The position numbers were made by a program, and so were the translations under genes. The notes beneath the pieces are model-generated. The model saw only the letters and a program-made list of their open reading frames with translations, was not told the origin of the DNA and searched no databases. A stretch of 64,000 bases of DNA from Ganoderma boninense (taxonomy: Eukaryota; Basidiomycota; Agaricomycetes; Polyporales; Polyporaceae). Shown in pieces: positions 62,900-64,000 of this stretch (its first letter is position 1; the number at the start of each line of letters is the position of its first letter). The DNA is taken from positions 620,001 through 684,000 of the forward strand of contig CM035308.1 in the NCBI GenBank assembly GCA_002900995.3. The letters run 5' to 3'.

Positions 62900-64000
62900 A
62901 TGGACTACTTACAACCAGAACCACATGCTCATGCTCTGGATCTCGTGGATAGCTTGAACGACCTCATCAACAAGCTGAACATCTCCTTGCCTTTCGTTCT
63001 CGAGACTCCTTGGGACCTAACTCCGGGTCTCCTCCTCGGTATCCTCGAGTCAATCCTGGAGTCCCGCCTTCCTATTCCTCCCACAATCCGCGCGTCGCGA
63101 GACTTCACGAACCAGGTCCAAGCTATGAAGATATTCCTCGGAGTATTCGAGAGTGATGTACTCGGCGGCGAAGACGTTGGGCTAAGCGAAGTCGACCCGC
63201 GTCGGCTGGCGGCTGGAGAGGAGGAGGAAGTTGAGTTCATCGGTGAGCTCCTGTGTTGGCTTGGGAGGCGGAAGGGCCTCCTCCCAGGTCCATCGCAACC
63301 TGAGGACGACCGCCCCCCATCCTTGCGACCGAGCACCCGCCGCCGGGCGACTTCCCCATCCACACAATCCACCATCACCAGCGGAATCCACTCAAATCTG
63401 TCTATGATGCAGACCGGCGTGGCCGACTCCGACACGAGCATGTCGTCCTTCGCGTCAGAGCAGCTCACATCCCTCACACAAACTCTGCCCGACTTGCCCT
63501 CGCTGCCGCCCGCCCCTTCCTCCGCTCTTCGCCGCAGCACATCCTCGACGGGCGCTGGCAGACCGCCACCACGCTGTATTCATGAAGTTGAGGACCCGTC
63601 GTTTGTCCTCGATCGCGAACTTGACGTGTCAAACGCGACGTCCATGTGCCATTGCGCGAGTATGGATGGGCGCGAGGATGAGGAGGATGACCTACCGCCC
63701 CCTGCCAAGACCCCCTCCCTTCCGCTATGATGGGTGGATAGACAAGGCAAACGAAACCTCGGAGCTCGAGTCCTACTACGAGCGCCGATCTCCGCCCCGT
63801 GCGCCGTTATCTACGTCCACAAGTCGACGCGCGAAGTCGTACGCTGGATTGTCCGCATCGCCGTCGCATCCACATCCACACCCATCCGCCTATCAACGAC
63901 CACACCCGCTTTCGGACCGCGACCCCCATCGGATCATGACCCCGCACAATGCTCCGACGACGGAGTATACGCTTGCGCTGCTCAACGAGCGGGCGAGGCT
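62900..64000 (+). CDS. DUF5745-domain protein, 5' part (runs off the window)
   Basis: The start at 62900 (ACCATGG context) opens MDYLQPEPHAHALDLVDSLN, followed by DLINKLNISLPFVLETPWDL, TPGLLLGILESILESRLPIP and AMKIFLGVFESDVLGGEDVG. These are the helical DUF5745 domain of fungal microtubule-organising proteins, related to the calponin-like N-terminus of NuMA-type proteins. Then comes a Ser/Pro/Thr-rich disordered stretch. The first frame stops at 63728-63730, but the next frame is open from there to the window end (DGWIDKANETSELESYYERR, then PTTEYTLALLNERARL). Either an intron of about 82 nt (GTATGG at 63660 to ATAG at 63741, which restores phase) or a one-base slip in the C-run at 63711-63715 explains this. 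The 3' end lies outside the window. Confidence 0.75.

Overview
The window looks like a nuclear chromosome segment of a basidiomycete fungus, probably an Agaricomycete wood-decay type. Genes carry many short GT-AG introns of about 50 nt. It holds a DUF6533 membrane-protein array, a secreted glucoamylase with a starch-binding domain, a DUF5745 gene, a hAT transposon and a Helitron. No tool was run: every assignment rests on reading the sequence and on remembered family motifs.

Layout. 0.7-2.9 kb: a type II membrane ectonucleotide pyrophosphatase/phosphodiesterase gene (+). 3.2-11.8 kb: three DUF6533 paralogues, all on the minus strand. Copies 2 and 3 are each followed by a decayed remnant of a GDSG-type serine-protease-like gene, so the repeat unit is a duplicated block. 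About 12.6-56.9 kb: an accessory block that appears to interrupt this array, because a fourth DUF6533 copy with the same upstream block lies beyond it at 57.0-58.6 kb. 59.4-61.5 kb: glucoamylase (GH15-CBM20). 62.9 kb to the end: the 5' part of a DUF5745 gene.

The accessory block holds a divergent ribonucleotide reductase pair: large subunit R1 at 13.1-15.8 kb with one in-frame stop, and small subunit R2 at 43.7-44.9 kb, apparently intact. It also holds three F-box/nucleotidyltransferase-like paralogues, two probable members of a MYND-associated family, and several multi-exon genes I cannot name. Three mobile elements have invaded it. The first is an 8.06-kb autonomous-type hAT (29116-37178) with an exact 8-bp target duplication, which splits an F-box/NTase gene. 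The second is a 685-bp non-autonomous relative (24306-24990), also with an exact 8-bp duplication. The third is a Helitron whose Rep-helicase gene carries one nonsense codon. Hand counts suggest that the plus strand is G-rich from about 12.7 to 41 kb (outside the hAT) and C-rich from about 43 to 56 kb. A strand-skew flip like this is unusual for a eukaryotic chromosome.

Working together: R1 and R2 would form a class I reductase making deoxynucleotides, a typical possession of large DNA replicons. Combined with the skew flip and the split array, this suggests an inserted replicon or captured gene block that has since acquired introns and transposons. That is inference: no capsid, polymerase or integrase gene was found. 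Several one-base frame breaks in otherwise conserved genes could equally be assembly errors.
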